Under the pieces are notes generated by a model, which did no database searches, was not told where the DNA came from, and was given only the letters and a program-made list of their open reading frames with translations. 28,707 nt of DNA from an uncultured Methylophilus sp. (GTDB lineage Bacteria > Pseudomonadota > Gammaproteobacteria > Burkholderiales > Methylophilaceae), in NCBI GenBank assembly GCA_936943315.1, contig CAKZJM010000217.1:1-28707 (forward strand). Reading direction: 5' to 3'. The position numbers and the translations under genes are program-made. Shown one piece after another: positions 1 through 6,389 of the stretch. The first letter of the stretch is position 1. Every line of letters begins with the position of its first letter.

Positions 1-180
1 GAGTCATTCAGCGAATACCAAAACTCTATGTGGACAGTTGGTGCATACCACCCTCTGACCAAGCACCTGAATCTGGTTGCTGAGTACTCTACAGCTAAAT
101 CTGAAGTAAACAACAGAAGCACTGCTGATTTAGACGGTAAGTCCAAAACTGTTTCTCTGGGCGCTATCCTGTTCTTCTAG
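1..180 (+). CDS. C-terminal fragment of an outer-membrane porin
   Basis: Frame 1 is open from the window edge to a TAG at 178-180 and encodes the last 59 residues of a protein. The peptide alternates polar and hydrophobic residues as in transmembrane beta strands (WTVGAYHPLTKHLNLVAEYS, then KTVSLGAILFF) and ends in a terminal phenylalanine, the usual BAM recognition signal of outer-membrane beta-barrels. This fits the end of a general porin of the Gram-negative porin family. The start and the pore-lining loops are outside the window, so substrate preference cannot be judged. An intrinsic terminator follows 40 bases later, so this is the end of its transcription unit. Confidence 0.75.
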   Translation, partial: ESFSEYQNSMWTVGAYHPLTKHLNLVAEYSTAKSEVNNRSTADLDGKSKTVSLGAILFF

Positions 181-217
181 TTTAATTGCAGTTTAACTGC
201 TTAAATTTTGAAGTAAG

Positions 218-246
218 AAAAACGGCAACTTCGGTTGCCGTTTTTT
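218..246 (+). terminator. Intrinsic terminator of the porin gene
   Basis: AAAAACGGCAAC pairs with GTTGCCGTTTTT across a UUCG tetraloop (loop 230-233), and the 3' arm merges into a run of six T. This is a textbook Rho-independent terminator 40 bases after the porin stop codon. Confidence 0.93.
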
Positions 247-274
247 ATTGAGTAAATACGTAGAAAGTTTTGCT

Positions 275-946
275 ATGAAGCTTTATCCTGTGACTGTGAT
301 TTCCGATTTTTATGAAAATCCTGATGAAATCAGAAAATATGCATTGGCTCAAAAATACACTTATTGCCACCAAATGAAAGACATTGAGTATGTTTTTCCT
401 GGCAGCAGAACTAAGGAGCTGAGAGAGCTTAGTCAATCACTCTACGAGAAGATATGTAAAAAGCTGATTAGCGTGTTTCATATCCCAGAGCATGATGTCA
501 TGCGTTGGCAAATTAATACAAGTTTCCAAATTGTTGAAGATGAGTATGGGCATGGCTTGATTCATCAGGATCAGAATACTGTTTTTGCGGGAGTGCTTTA
601 TTTAACGCCTGATGCCCCACTTAATTCAGGAACGTCTTTGTTCAGGAAGAACAAAAACTATAATGAAGATTTATATTGGAAAAAGATTAAGGAAAATGAC
701 GAGCGATTCAAGCGCAAAGAGCCAATAGATTTTAGCTATCACGAAATGTTTGATGAAGTCGTGCGCGTGAATAACGTATATAACTCATTAATACTTTTTG
801 AAGGTGATATTCATCATTGCGCCAACCAGTTTTTTGGAAAAACGAAACAGGATTCACGACTGGCACAAGTGTTCTTCATCACAAAAATTGATGCAAATAA
901 GGAAAGTTCTTTCCCGTTGTTACGAGTAAAAAATCAACCGCTTTAA
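275..946 (+). CDS. Putative Fe(II)/2-oxoglutarate-dependent oxygenase (DUF6445-like)
   Basis: A 223-residue protein from the ATG at 275. An in-frame TTG at 248 would add nine residues but directly abuts the T-run of the porin terminator, so I prefer the ATG, although no strong ribosome site is visible. A possible iron-binding set is present: H97-Q-D99 in GLIHQDQNTVFAGVLYLTPD, a distal His at 180/181 (FEGDIHHCANQFF) and an Arg at 195 (DSRLAQVFF) that could bind 2-oxoglutarate. This HxD...H...R order with a preceding double-stranded beta-helix pattern resembles DUF6445 and phage-type prolyl-hydroxylase-like proteins. The substrate is unknown. The gene is clearly more AT-rich and Lys/Asn-rich than its neighbours, suggesting transfer, perhaps from a phage. 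Its stop overlaps the stop of convergent glnG. Confidence 0.6.
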   Translation: MKLYPVTVISDFYENPDEIRKYALAQKYTYCHQMKDIEYVFPGSRTKELRELSQSLYEKICKKLISVFHIPEHDVMRWQINTSFQIVEDEYGHGLIHQDQNTVFAGVLYLTPDAPLNSGTSLFRKNKNYNEDLYWKKIKENDERFKRKEPIDFSYHEMFDEVVRVNNVYNSLILFEGDIHHCANQFFGKTKQDSRLAQVFFITKIDANKESSFPLLRVKNQPL

Positions 947-2334
947 TCATCTATCCCCAATTCCTGAATTTTACGCGTCAGCGTATTTCGACCCATGCCT
1001 AACTGATTGGCTGCCTCAATGCGGCGGCCATCGGTATGGGCAAGCGCTCGCGTAATAAGTATGCGTTCAAATTCCTTGGTTTTCGCATCCAGGATGTTGG
1101 TTTCACCACGATTGAGGGCATCGGTGACTTCTTGAGCGAGTGCTTCTTGCCATGAGCCGCCGGTGTTGTGTTTGCCAGTGTCTTCTTTGAGTTCTGGCGG
1201 CAGGTCGTTTACGTCTACATTTTGGCCTGGAGCCATCACGGTGAGCCAATGACAGACGTTTTCCAACTGGCGGACGTTGCCGCTCCAGTTGACCGACATC
1301 AGGTATTTGAGTGCAACCTGTGATAGTTGCTTAGGTTCTACCCCTAGTTGTTGCGCGCTGTGTGCTAAAAAGTGTTTGGTTAGCAAGGGGATGTCTTCAC
1401 GGCGCTCACGCAAGGGCGGTAAGCGTAGGCGGATGACGTTTAAGCGATGGAACAAGTCTTCACGGAACAAGCCTTGTTTGACGCGCTCTTCTAGGTCTTG
1501 GTGCGTTGCGGCGATGACGCGTACATTCACCTTAATGGGTTGGTGACCACCGACACGGTAAAACTGTCCATCGGATAGCACGCGCAATAAGCGTGTTTGT
1601 AGGTCTGCGGGCATGTCACCGATTTCGTCCAGGAAGAGCGTCCCATTATCCGCTTGTTCAAAACGGCCTCTTCTAGCGGCGGCGGCGCCGGTAAACGCGC
1701 CGCGTTCATGACCAAACAATTCGGATTCCAGCAGGTCTTTAGGGATGGCCGCGGTGTTAATGGCAATAAAGGGTTTGTCAGCGCGCGGGCTATGTTTATG
1801 CAAGGCACTGGCCACTAATTCTTTACCACTGCCGGACTCGCCATTAATCAGCACGGTAGAGTGTGAGCGGCTCAGGCGCCCAATCGCGCGGAATACCTCC
1901 TGCATGGCAGGCGCCTGGCCGATGATTTCCGGTGAGGGGCCGCTATCTTCTACGGTTTCTACCGATTGGCGCATGCTTTCTTCCACAGCTCGTTTGATGA
2001 TTTCAATCGCCTGGTCTACATCGAAAGGTTTGGCCAGATATTCGAATGCGCCTCCTTGAAAGGCGGCTACCGCACTTTCAAGATCTGAGTATGCGGTCAT
2101 GATGATGACGGGAATGTCTGGATAGCGCTGTTTGACCTCAGAGAGAAAGTCCAGCCCCGAACCGTTGGGCATACGGATGTCGCTGACAATGACCTGCGGT
2201 TGTTCGCGGTTTAATGCGTTAAGGGCTTCAGCAGGGGAGGAGAAGGTTTTGAAATCAAAGTCGGTTCGCGCCAGGGCTTTTTCAAACACCCAGCGAATTG
2301 ATTTATCGTCATCTAAAATCCAGATTGGCTTCAT
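943..2334 (-). CDS. glnG: Nitrogen regulator NtrC (sigma-54 enhancer-binding response regulator)
   Basis: 463 residues, the usual NtrC length. Domains in order: receiver (about 1-120; acidic pocket DDD 8-10, phospho-acceptor D52, K102), AAA+ sigma-54 activation domain (about 138-375; Walker A GESGSGKE 165-172, sigma-54 loop GAFTGA 212-217, Walker B LFLDEIGD 233-240), and a C-terminal Fis-type helix-turn-helix (LGMGRNTLTRKIQELGI). When phosphorylated by NtrB under nitrogen limitation, NtrC binds enhancers and drives sigma-54 polymerase. It lies 13 bases downstream of glnL in the same direction and is surely cotranscribed. Likely targets in this window are the sigma-54 promoters before glnA and glnL. 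The 3' end overlaps the convergent oxygenase-like gene by three bases with no terminator between them. Confidence 0.97.
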   Translation of the reverse strand: MKPIWILDDDKSIRWVFEKALARTDFDFKTFSSPAEALNALNREQPQVIVSDIRMPNGSGLDFLSEVKQRYPDIPVIIMTAYSDLESAVAAFQGGAFEYLAKPFDVDQAIEIIKRAVEESMRQSVETVEDSGPSPEIIGQAPAMQEVFRAIGRLSRSHSTVLINGESGSGKELVASALHKHSPRADKPFIAINTAAIPKDLLESELFGHERGAFTGAAAARRGRFEQADNGTLFLDEIGDMPADLQTRLLRVLSDGQFYRVGGHQPIKVNVRVIAATHQDLEERVKQGLFREDLFHRLNVIRLRLPPLRERREDIPLLTKHFLAHSAQQLGVEPKQLSQVALKYLMSVNWSGNVRQLENVCHWLTVMAPGQNVDVNDLPPELKEDTGKHNTGGSWQEALAQEVTDALNRGETNILDAKTKEFERILITRALAHTDGRRIEAANQLGMGRNTLTRKIQELGIDD

Positions 2335-2347
2335 AGCTATTCTCGTA

Positions 2348-3448
2348 TTATTGTGCTGATTTTAATTGCGTACTTTCAATAGGTAGCAATATATGGAAAG
2401 TGGTTTTACCTGGCTGTGAATCACAATCAATCATGCCGTGGTGTTGTGTAATAAACGTTTGTGCCAGCGCCAGTCCTAGCCCAGTGCCACCTTCGCGGCC
2501 AGAAACCAATGGATAGAAAATACGCTCTTTGATGCCAGCGGGAATGCCGGGGCCGTTATCAATAATTTCTAAATGGATGCCAACACGGTAGCGTTTTCTG
2601 GCCAGCGTGATCTGCCGCTCAGCGCGGGTGCGGAAGGTAATGCTGGCGTGTTCGGTTTGGCTTTGCTGCATGGCTTGCGCAGCATTGCGCGCAATATTCA
2701 GGACTGCTTGAATGAGCTTCTCCCTATCACCAATCATTTCTGGCAAACTGGTATCGTAGTCGCGGATGACGCGGATATGATTGGGCGATTCGGCCAGCAG
2801 CAGGCTGCGTACGCGCTCCAGCACTTCATGAATATTGGTGGGCTCGTACTTGGGGACTCTGTGCGGAGCCAGCAAGCGATCCATCAGGCTATGCAAGCGG
2901 TCAGCCTCTTTAATGATGACCTGGGTATATTCTTTAAGGCTAGGTTGCGGCAACTCGAATTCCAGTAACTGTGCCGCACCGCGCAACCCGCCCAAAGGGT
3001 TGCGAATTTCGTGAGCCAGGTTACGTAACAGCTCTGAGTTGGCTTGCTGTTGGATGAGCATGCGTTCTTCGCGGGCAATGCGTAATTGCTGATCCATTTG
3101 CACAAACTCCAGAATCAACATATCTTCTGGCGATTGGTTAAACATGGTTGAAATCGGGGTCACGGTACAGGTGACCGCTGTGGTGTGGCCGCGTTGCGTA
3201 GTCAGGGTGAACTCGTGTTCTCTAAAAGGGCCTTGCGTTTGGATGGCATTGGTCACAGCCATCTGCAAAATTTCGCAATTCATGAACACGTCGTGAATAT
3301 GCACTCCCTGGATTTGATTGGCACTAAAGGCGAACAGTATCTCTGCGCTAGAGTTGGCATAGGTGACAACCAGCTGGTTGTTGAGCAAAATAACTGCGGT
3401 TGCAATATGCTCTAAACCGCTAAATCCGTGGGGAGATTTCTGCACCAT
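2348..3448 (-). CDS. glnL: Nitrogen sensor kinase NtrB
   Basis: A 366-residue soluble histidine kinase/phosphatase without membrane segments. An N-terminal PAS domain (about 10-120) precedes the HisKA helix pair with the phospho-accepting H146 in LRNLAHEIRNPLGG. The HATPase domain shows the N box (N255 in LNIARNAAQAM), G1 (DNGPGIP, 298-303) and G2 (GGTGLGLALAQ, 320-330). In the known pathway NtrB phosphorylates NtrC, and PII protein switches it to phosphatase when nitrogen is plentiful. The ATG at 3448 follows an AGGA ribosome site. A sigma-54 promoter and an NtrC-type palindrome lie immediately upstream, so the pair is probably autoregulated independently of glnA. Confidence 0.96.
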   Translation of the reverse strand: MVQKSPHGFSGLEHIATAVILLNNQLVVTYANSSAEILFAFSANQIQGVHIHDVFMNCEILQMAVTNAIQTQGPFREHEFTLTTQRGHTTAVTCTVTPISTMFNQSPEDMLILEFVQMDQQLRIAREERMLIQQQANSELLRNLAHEIRNPLGGLRGAAQLLEFELPQPSLKEYTQVIIKEADRLHSLMDRLLAPHRVPKYEPTNIHEVLERVRSLLLAESPNHIRVIRDYDTSLPEMIGDREKLIQAVLNIARNAAQAMQQSQTEHASITFRTRAERQITLARKRYRVGIHLEIIDNGPGIPAGIKERIFYPLVSGREGGTGLGLALAQTFITQHHGMIDCDSQPGKTTFHILLPIESTQLKSAQ

Positions 3449-3491
3449 ATCCTGGGTAATGTTAAAAAGAGTGAATCACGCCCTGTTTTAA

Positions 3492-3507
3492 AGCAAAAGC
3501 CAAGCCA
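3492..3507 (-). promoter_or_regulatory. Sigma-54 promoter for glnLG
   Basis: Read leftward the sequence is TGGCTTGGCTTTTGCT, with GG and GC ten bases apart as sigma-54 requires (consensus TGGCAYR-N4-TTGCW; one mismatch, T for A, in the -24 block). The predicted start is near 3481, giving a leader of about 33 bases before the glnL ATG. An NtrC-type site sits about 67 bp upstream, a normal enhancer distance. Confidence 0.6.
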
Positions 3508-3539
3508 ATTCTTGCTCAATTGCAAAAGAGGCTAAAAAA

Positions 3540-3556
3540 ATTACCAAAATGGTGCA
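3540..3556 (-). promoter_or_regulatory. NtrC-type binding site upstream of glnL
   Basis: Leftward reading TGCACCATTTTGGTAAT. The NtrC consensus is TGCACCA-N3-TGGTGCA; the left arm is perfect and the right arm matches TGGT. It ends directly against the stop codon of the upstream DUF4124 gene, centred about 67 bp before the predicted sigma-54 start. Confidence 0.55.
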
Positions 3557-4048
3557 TTAAAGATTGAGTTCTTTATTGAGCAGTTCGATATTGCGTTCGT
3601 GAGCCTGAATTTCTGCATCTATCAAGCGCAGTTTTTCTTCATATTTTGCAACGTTTCTAAAGGTTTTGCCATTGGCCCCTTTATAGACTTCAGGGATATT
3701 CTGAGCCTCTTCGTATGACTGTTTGGCGCTCTCAAGTGCTTGTTTTTCTTGCGCTAATTCATTCATTAACAGTTCTTTGCGCTTTTGGTCACGCTGAAGC
3801 TGGGTCTGGTTATCCACCTTGGGGAAGTTGGTGGGCGAGGAGGCTTTGGTCGCAGATTTTTTTTCTCTGGCGGCTGGGGCTGGTTCGGTCGGCTGTGGAC
3901 CACTAATAATTAATTCTGCCTTGCTATTTTTCTCCGGCTTGATGTTGGTGTAAGTCGTCACGCCATTCTTATCGGTATATTTATAAATGTCTGCCCAGCT
4001 AGCAATTGAAGTCAGCGCACACAGCAAAATGCAAAAAAGTCTTTTCAT
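3557..4048 (-). CDS. DUF4124-domain envelope protein
   Basis: 163 residues. A Sec signal peptide (MKRLFCILLCALTSIASWA, probable cleavage before DIYKY) leads into the DUF4124 motif IYKYTDKNGVTTYTN, then a Pro/Ala/Lys-rich linker (about 50-80) and a charged, heptad-like coiled coil (about 80-163) rich in Glu, Gln and Lys. Such proteins are predicted periplasmic or envelope-associated; their function is not known. The gene lies between glnA and glnL, an order I associate with betaproteobacteria. No good Shine-Dalgarno precedes the ATG; a TTGATT-17-TAAACT promoter-like pair ends only six bases before it, so the start of transcription is uncertain. Confidence 0.8.
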   Translation of the reverse strand: MKRLFCILLCALTSIASWADIYKYTDKNGVTTYTNIKPEKNSKAELIISGPQPTEPAPAAREKKSATKASSPTNFPKVDNQTQLQRDQKRKELLMNELAQEKQALESAKQSYEEAQNIPEVYKGANGKTFRNVAKYEEKLRLIDAEIQAHERNIELLNKELNL

Positions 4049-4123
4049 GGCAACAGTTTAGAGTAGATGATTAAGGGAATCAACGGCTCGCGGATTGAAA
4101 AGTTGACGAGCAGCCATGCACAT

Positions 4124-4156
4124 AAAAAAACAGGGCAGCCAAGGCTGCCCTGTTTT
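4124..4156 (-). terminator. Intrinsic terminator of glnA
   Basis: Leftward, AAAACAGGGCAGC pairs with GCTGCCCTGTTTT over a four-base loop (stem arms 4144-4156 and 4127-4139), followed by a seven-base T run. It begins 16 bases after the glnA stop codon. Confidence 0.92.
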
Positions 4157-4171
4157 AGTGCAATCTTTCGA

Positions 4172-5581
4172 TTAGCAAGAGTAGTACAGACCGAACTCAA
4201 CTGGGTGAGGTGTCATGCGCAGTTTAGTCACTTCGTCCATCTTCAATGCAATGTATGCATCGATGAAGTCATCAGAGAAAACACCGCCGCGTGTCAGGAA
4301 CTCACGGTCTTTGTCCAAGTGCTCCAGTGCTTGATCTAGTGATGAACACACGGTTGGGATCAATGCATCTTCTTCTGGTGGCAAATGGTACAAGTCTTTA
4401 GTGGCTGGTTCACCTGGGTGAATCTTGTTCTGAACGCCGTCCAAACCTGCCATCATCAAGGCAGCGAATGCCAGGTATGGGTTAGCGGTTGGATCTGGGA
4501 AGCGAGCTTCAATACGGCGTGCTTTATCGCTGTGTACGAATGGTACGCGGATAGAAGCAGAACGGTTTTTAGCTGAGTAAGCCAGTTTTACTGGGGCTTC
4601 AAAGCCTGGAACCAGGCGTTTGTAGGAGTTTGTGCCTGGGTTGGTGATCGCATTCAAGGCACGTGCGTGCTTGATGATACCGCCAATGTAGTACAGAGCG
4701 AAGTCGCTCAGGCCAGCGTAGCCGTTGCCTGCAAACAGGTTTTTGCCGTCTTTCCAGATAGACTGGTGTACGTGCATGCCTGAACCGTTGTCGCCAACGA
4801 TTGGTTTTGGCATGAATGTCGCTGTTTTGCCGTAAGCGTGAGCGGTGTTCAATACTACGTATTTCAAGATTTGAGTCCAGTCGGCACGTTGAACCAAGGT
4901 GCTGAATTTAGTACCGATTTCGCACTGACCAGCAGTGGCAACTTCGTGGTGGTGCACTTCAACAGGCACGCCCAGCTCTTCTAAAGTCATCACCATCGCA
5001 GAACGGATGTCCTGGAATGAGTCGACAGGTGGCACTGGGAAGTAGCCGCCTTTAACCGCTGGACGGTGGCCAGTGTTGCCGCCTTCGAATTTGTCGCCTG
5101 ATGCCCAAGCGCCTTCTTCGGAGTTGATTTTTACGGAACAGCCTTGCATGCCGGCATTCCACTCAACGCTGTCAAAAATGAAGAATTCTGGTTCTGGACC
5201 GAAGAATGCAGTGTCGCCCAGGCCGCTGGATTTCAGGTAAGCTTCAGCGCGTTTTGCCAGGGAACGTGGGTCACGGTCGTAACCTTTGCCGTCTGTCGGG
5301 TCAACCACGTCACAAGTCAGCACCAGGGTTGGTTCGTCAAAAAACGGGTCGATAAATGCAGTCGTTGGGTCAGGCATCAATTGCATGTCTGAAGCTTGAA
5401 TGCCTTTCCAGCCAGCGATTGAAGAACCGTCAAACGCATGGCCTTCAGTAAATTTATCTTCGTCGAAGTGAGAAACAGGCACGGACACGTGTTGTTCTTT
5501 ACCTCTGGTGTCGGTAAAACGGAAATCAACAAATTTGATGTCGTTTTCCGCAACCAATTTCATTACGTTTGCAACGGACAT
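4172..5581 (-). CDS. glnA: Glutamine synthetase, type I
   Basis: 469 residues from the ATG at 5581, the same length as E. coli GlnA. This start (MSVANVMKLV) has GGAG six bases upstream; the in-frame ATG at 5602 lacks a ribosome site. The enzyme makes glutamine from glutamate, ammonia and ATP as a dodecamer. Family signatures are visible: the beta-grasp segment FVDFRFTDTRGKEQH, the DGSSI loop, NGSGMHVHQS of the glutamate site, and the adenylylation-site segment DLYHLPPEE, whose Tyr corresponds to Tyr397, showing the adenylylated type. The sequence runs to the conserved end MTPHPVEFGLYYS. It is a single-gene unit with its own terminator. A sigma-54 promoter and two NtrC-type sites lie upstream, and the 150-base leader contains a second terminator. 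Confidence 0.98.
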   Translation of the reverse strand: MSVANVMKLVAENDIKFVDFRFTDTRGKEQHVSVPVSHFDEDKFTEGHAFDGSSIAGWKGIQASDMQLMPDPTTAFIDPFFDEPTLVLTCDVVDPTDGKGYDRDPRSLAKRAEAYLKSSGLGDTAFFGPEPEFFIFDSVEWNAGMQGCSVKINSEEGAWASGDKFEGGNTGHRPAVKGGYFPVPPVDSFQDIRSAMVMTLEELGVPVEVHHHEVATAGQCEIGTKFSTLVQRADWTQILKYVVLNTAHAYGKTATFMPKPIVGDNGSGMHVHQSIWKDGKNLFAGNGYAGLSDFALYYIGGIIKHARALNAITNPGTNSYKRLVPGFEAPVKLAYSAKNRSASIRVPFVHSDKARRIEARFPDPTANPYLAFAALMMAGLDGVQNKIHPGEPATKDLYHLPPEEDALIPTVCSSLDQALEHLDKDREFLTRGGVFSDDFIDAYIALKMDEVTKLRMTPHPVEFGLYYSC

Positions 5582-5630
5582 TACATTCTCCTCAGTGATC
5601 AAGGTCTAAAGTGGTTCAAGTGGTGCACGC

Positions 5631-5660
5631 AAAAAAACGGGACATGTTGCGGATGTCCCG
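5631..5660 (-). terminator. Intrinsic terminator inside the glnA leader (attenuator or small-RNA end)
   Basis: Leftward, CGGGACAT pairs perfectly with ATGTCCCG over a seven-base loop (arms 5653-5660 and 5638-5645) and is followed by seven T (5631-5637). It lies about 70-100 bases after the predicted sigma-54 start and 50 bases before the glnA ATG, so full-length glnA mRNA must read through it. Upstream leader segments can form a hairpin (arms GGATA/TATCC, 5685-5699) and a larger imperfect stem (5692-5718). ACGGGA (5715-5720) can pair with the terminator's 3' arm as a possible antiterminator. Confidence 0.8.
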
Positions 5661-5741
5661 AAACGTGAGCAAGGTAAAACAACTGGATAGTGGGTATCCG
5701 GCAAGATCACCGAATCCCGTAAAATCTCAATGTGTAATATT

Positions 5742-5757
5742 AGCAGGAAGCATGCCA
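5742..5757 (-). promoter_or_regulatory. Sigma-54 promoter for glnA
   Basis: Leftward reading TGGCATGCTTCCTGCT: -24 block TGGCAT, -12 block CTGCT, GG and GC exactly ten bases apart. The match to TGGCAYR-N4-YTGCW is full. The predicted start is near 5731, about 150 bases before the glnA ATG. It is the equivalent of glnAp2 of enteric bacteria. Confidence 0.8.
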
Positions 5758-5817
5758 CCCCAAAATAACCATTTTGCATGGTTAAGGAATATCTTGCATA
5801 AAATTATAAAAACACAT

Positions 5818-5834
5818 TGCACTAATAATGTGCA
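5818..5834 (-). promoter_or_regulatory. NtrC-type enhancer site 1 of glnA
   Basis: Leftward reading TGCACATTATTAGTGCA, a 17-bp palindrome with perfect outer arms TGCAC/GTGCA as in the NtrC consensus. Its centre is about 95 bp upstream of the predicted sigma-54 start. Confidence 0.65.
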
Positions 5835-5847
5835 TTGCAACAAATTG

Positions 5848-5864
5848 AGCACCAAAAAAGTGCA
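5848..5864 (-). promoter_or_regulatory. NtrC-type enhancer site 2 of glnA
   Basis: Leftward reading TGCACTTTTTTGGTGCT, matching TGCAC-N6-GGTGC of the NtrC consensus. Its centre is 30 bp from site 1, close to three helical turns, and about 125 bp upstream of the predicted glnA start, much like the paired enhancers of E. coli glnA. It also sits just upstream of the rightward rhodanese promoter. Confidence 0.65.
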
Positions 5865-5890
5865 TTGTGATTTCATTATGCTTTCACAGG

Positions 5891-5896
5891 TATACT
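5891..5896 (+). promoter_or_regulatory. Probable -10 box for the rhodanese-aroE-mtgA operon
   Basis: TATACT matches the sigma-70 -10 hexamer at five of six positions and would start transcription near 5903, about 28 bases before the chosen start codon. No good -35 hexamer is found at 16-18 bp. The only TTG-type hexamer, TTGTGA at 5865-5870, is 20 bp away, and NtrC-type site 2 ends just before it, so an activator or NtrC could influence this promoter. Confidence 0.45.
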
Positions 5897-5930
5897 CGCC
5901 GTTTTGATATCTAAGTTAAGAAGGTGTGAT

Positions 5931-6380
5931 TTGGAAGTCGCAGAAAAAATTTTGAATCAGGCACAGGCGCGCGCTGCGCAAATGGGTTTGCCGTATGCAG
6001 GGGCCTTAACGCCAGCAGAGGCTTATGCACTGATCAGTCAAGATAGCAATGCCGTGTTGGTAGATGTGCGCTCACGTGCTGAATTAGAGTTGGTCGGGCG
6101 CGTCCCCATGGCGAGTCATGTGGAATGGGCGTTTTACCCTGGCATGGTCGCTAATCCCGAATTTGCTGCCCAACTGCAAGCGCAGATTGATGCATCGCGC
6201 ACCGTGATTTTCATGTGCCGCACGGGCGGCCGTAGCCATAATGCCGCTTTGCTCGCGCAGCAATTGGGTTACAGCCAGGCGTATAACATGCTCGAAGGCT
6301 TTGAAGGGGAGGCGAACGAACATAAACAACGCACCTTAATCAATGGCTGGAAGCATGCCGGATTGCCCTGGACTAATTAA
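5931..6380 (+). CDS. Rhodanese-domain sulfurtransferase
   Basis: 149 residues from TTG at 5931, chosen because AAGAAGGTG lies six bases upstream; an in-frame TTG at 5904 coincides with the predicted transcription start and has no ribosome site. A single rhodanese domain (about 25-140) is seen: VLVDVRSRAELELVGRV, then the active-site loop MCRTGGRS with the catalytic persulfide-forming Cys96 and the closing Arg. A short N-terminal helix (MEVAEKILNQAQARAAQMG) precedes it. It is probably cytoplasmic, with no signal peptide. Such proteins move sulfane sulfur from thiosulfate or persulfides; the acceptor is unknown. It is the first gene of an operon with aroE (9-base gap) and mtgA. Confidence 0.85.
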   Translation: MEVAEKILNQAQARAAQMGLPYAGALTPAEAYALISQDSNAVLVDVRSRAELELVGRVPMASHVEWAFYPGMVANPEFAAQLQAQIDASRTVIFMCRTGGRSHNAALLAQQLGYSQAYNMLEGFEGEANEHKQRTLINGWKHAGLPWTN

Positions 6381-6389
6381 TACACACGT

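Noticed and set aside
248..274. TTG start at 248 for the oxygenase-like gene
   Set aside because: It directly abuts the T-run of the porin terminator and has no ribosome site; the ATG at 275 is more plausible.
1277..2359. Several open frames opposite glnG (for example 1277-1546, 1745-2059, 2132-2359)
   Set aside because: Antisense shadows of a fully conserved NtrC gene, without ribosome sites or family features.
5582..5741. Known glutamine riboswitch (glnA motif) in the glnA leader
   Set aside because: The conserved core of that motif was not recognised; only the terminator and generic stems are supported.
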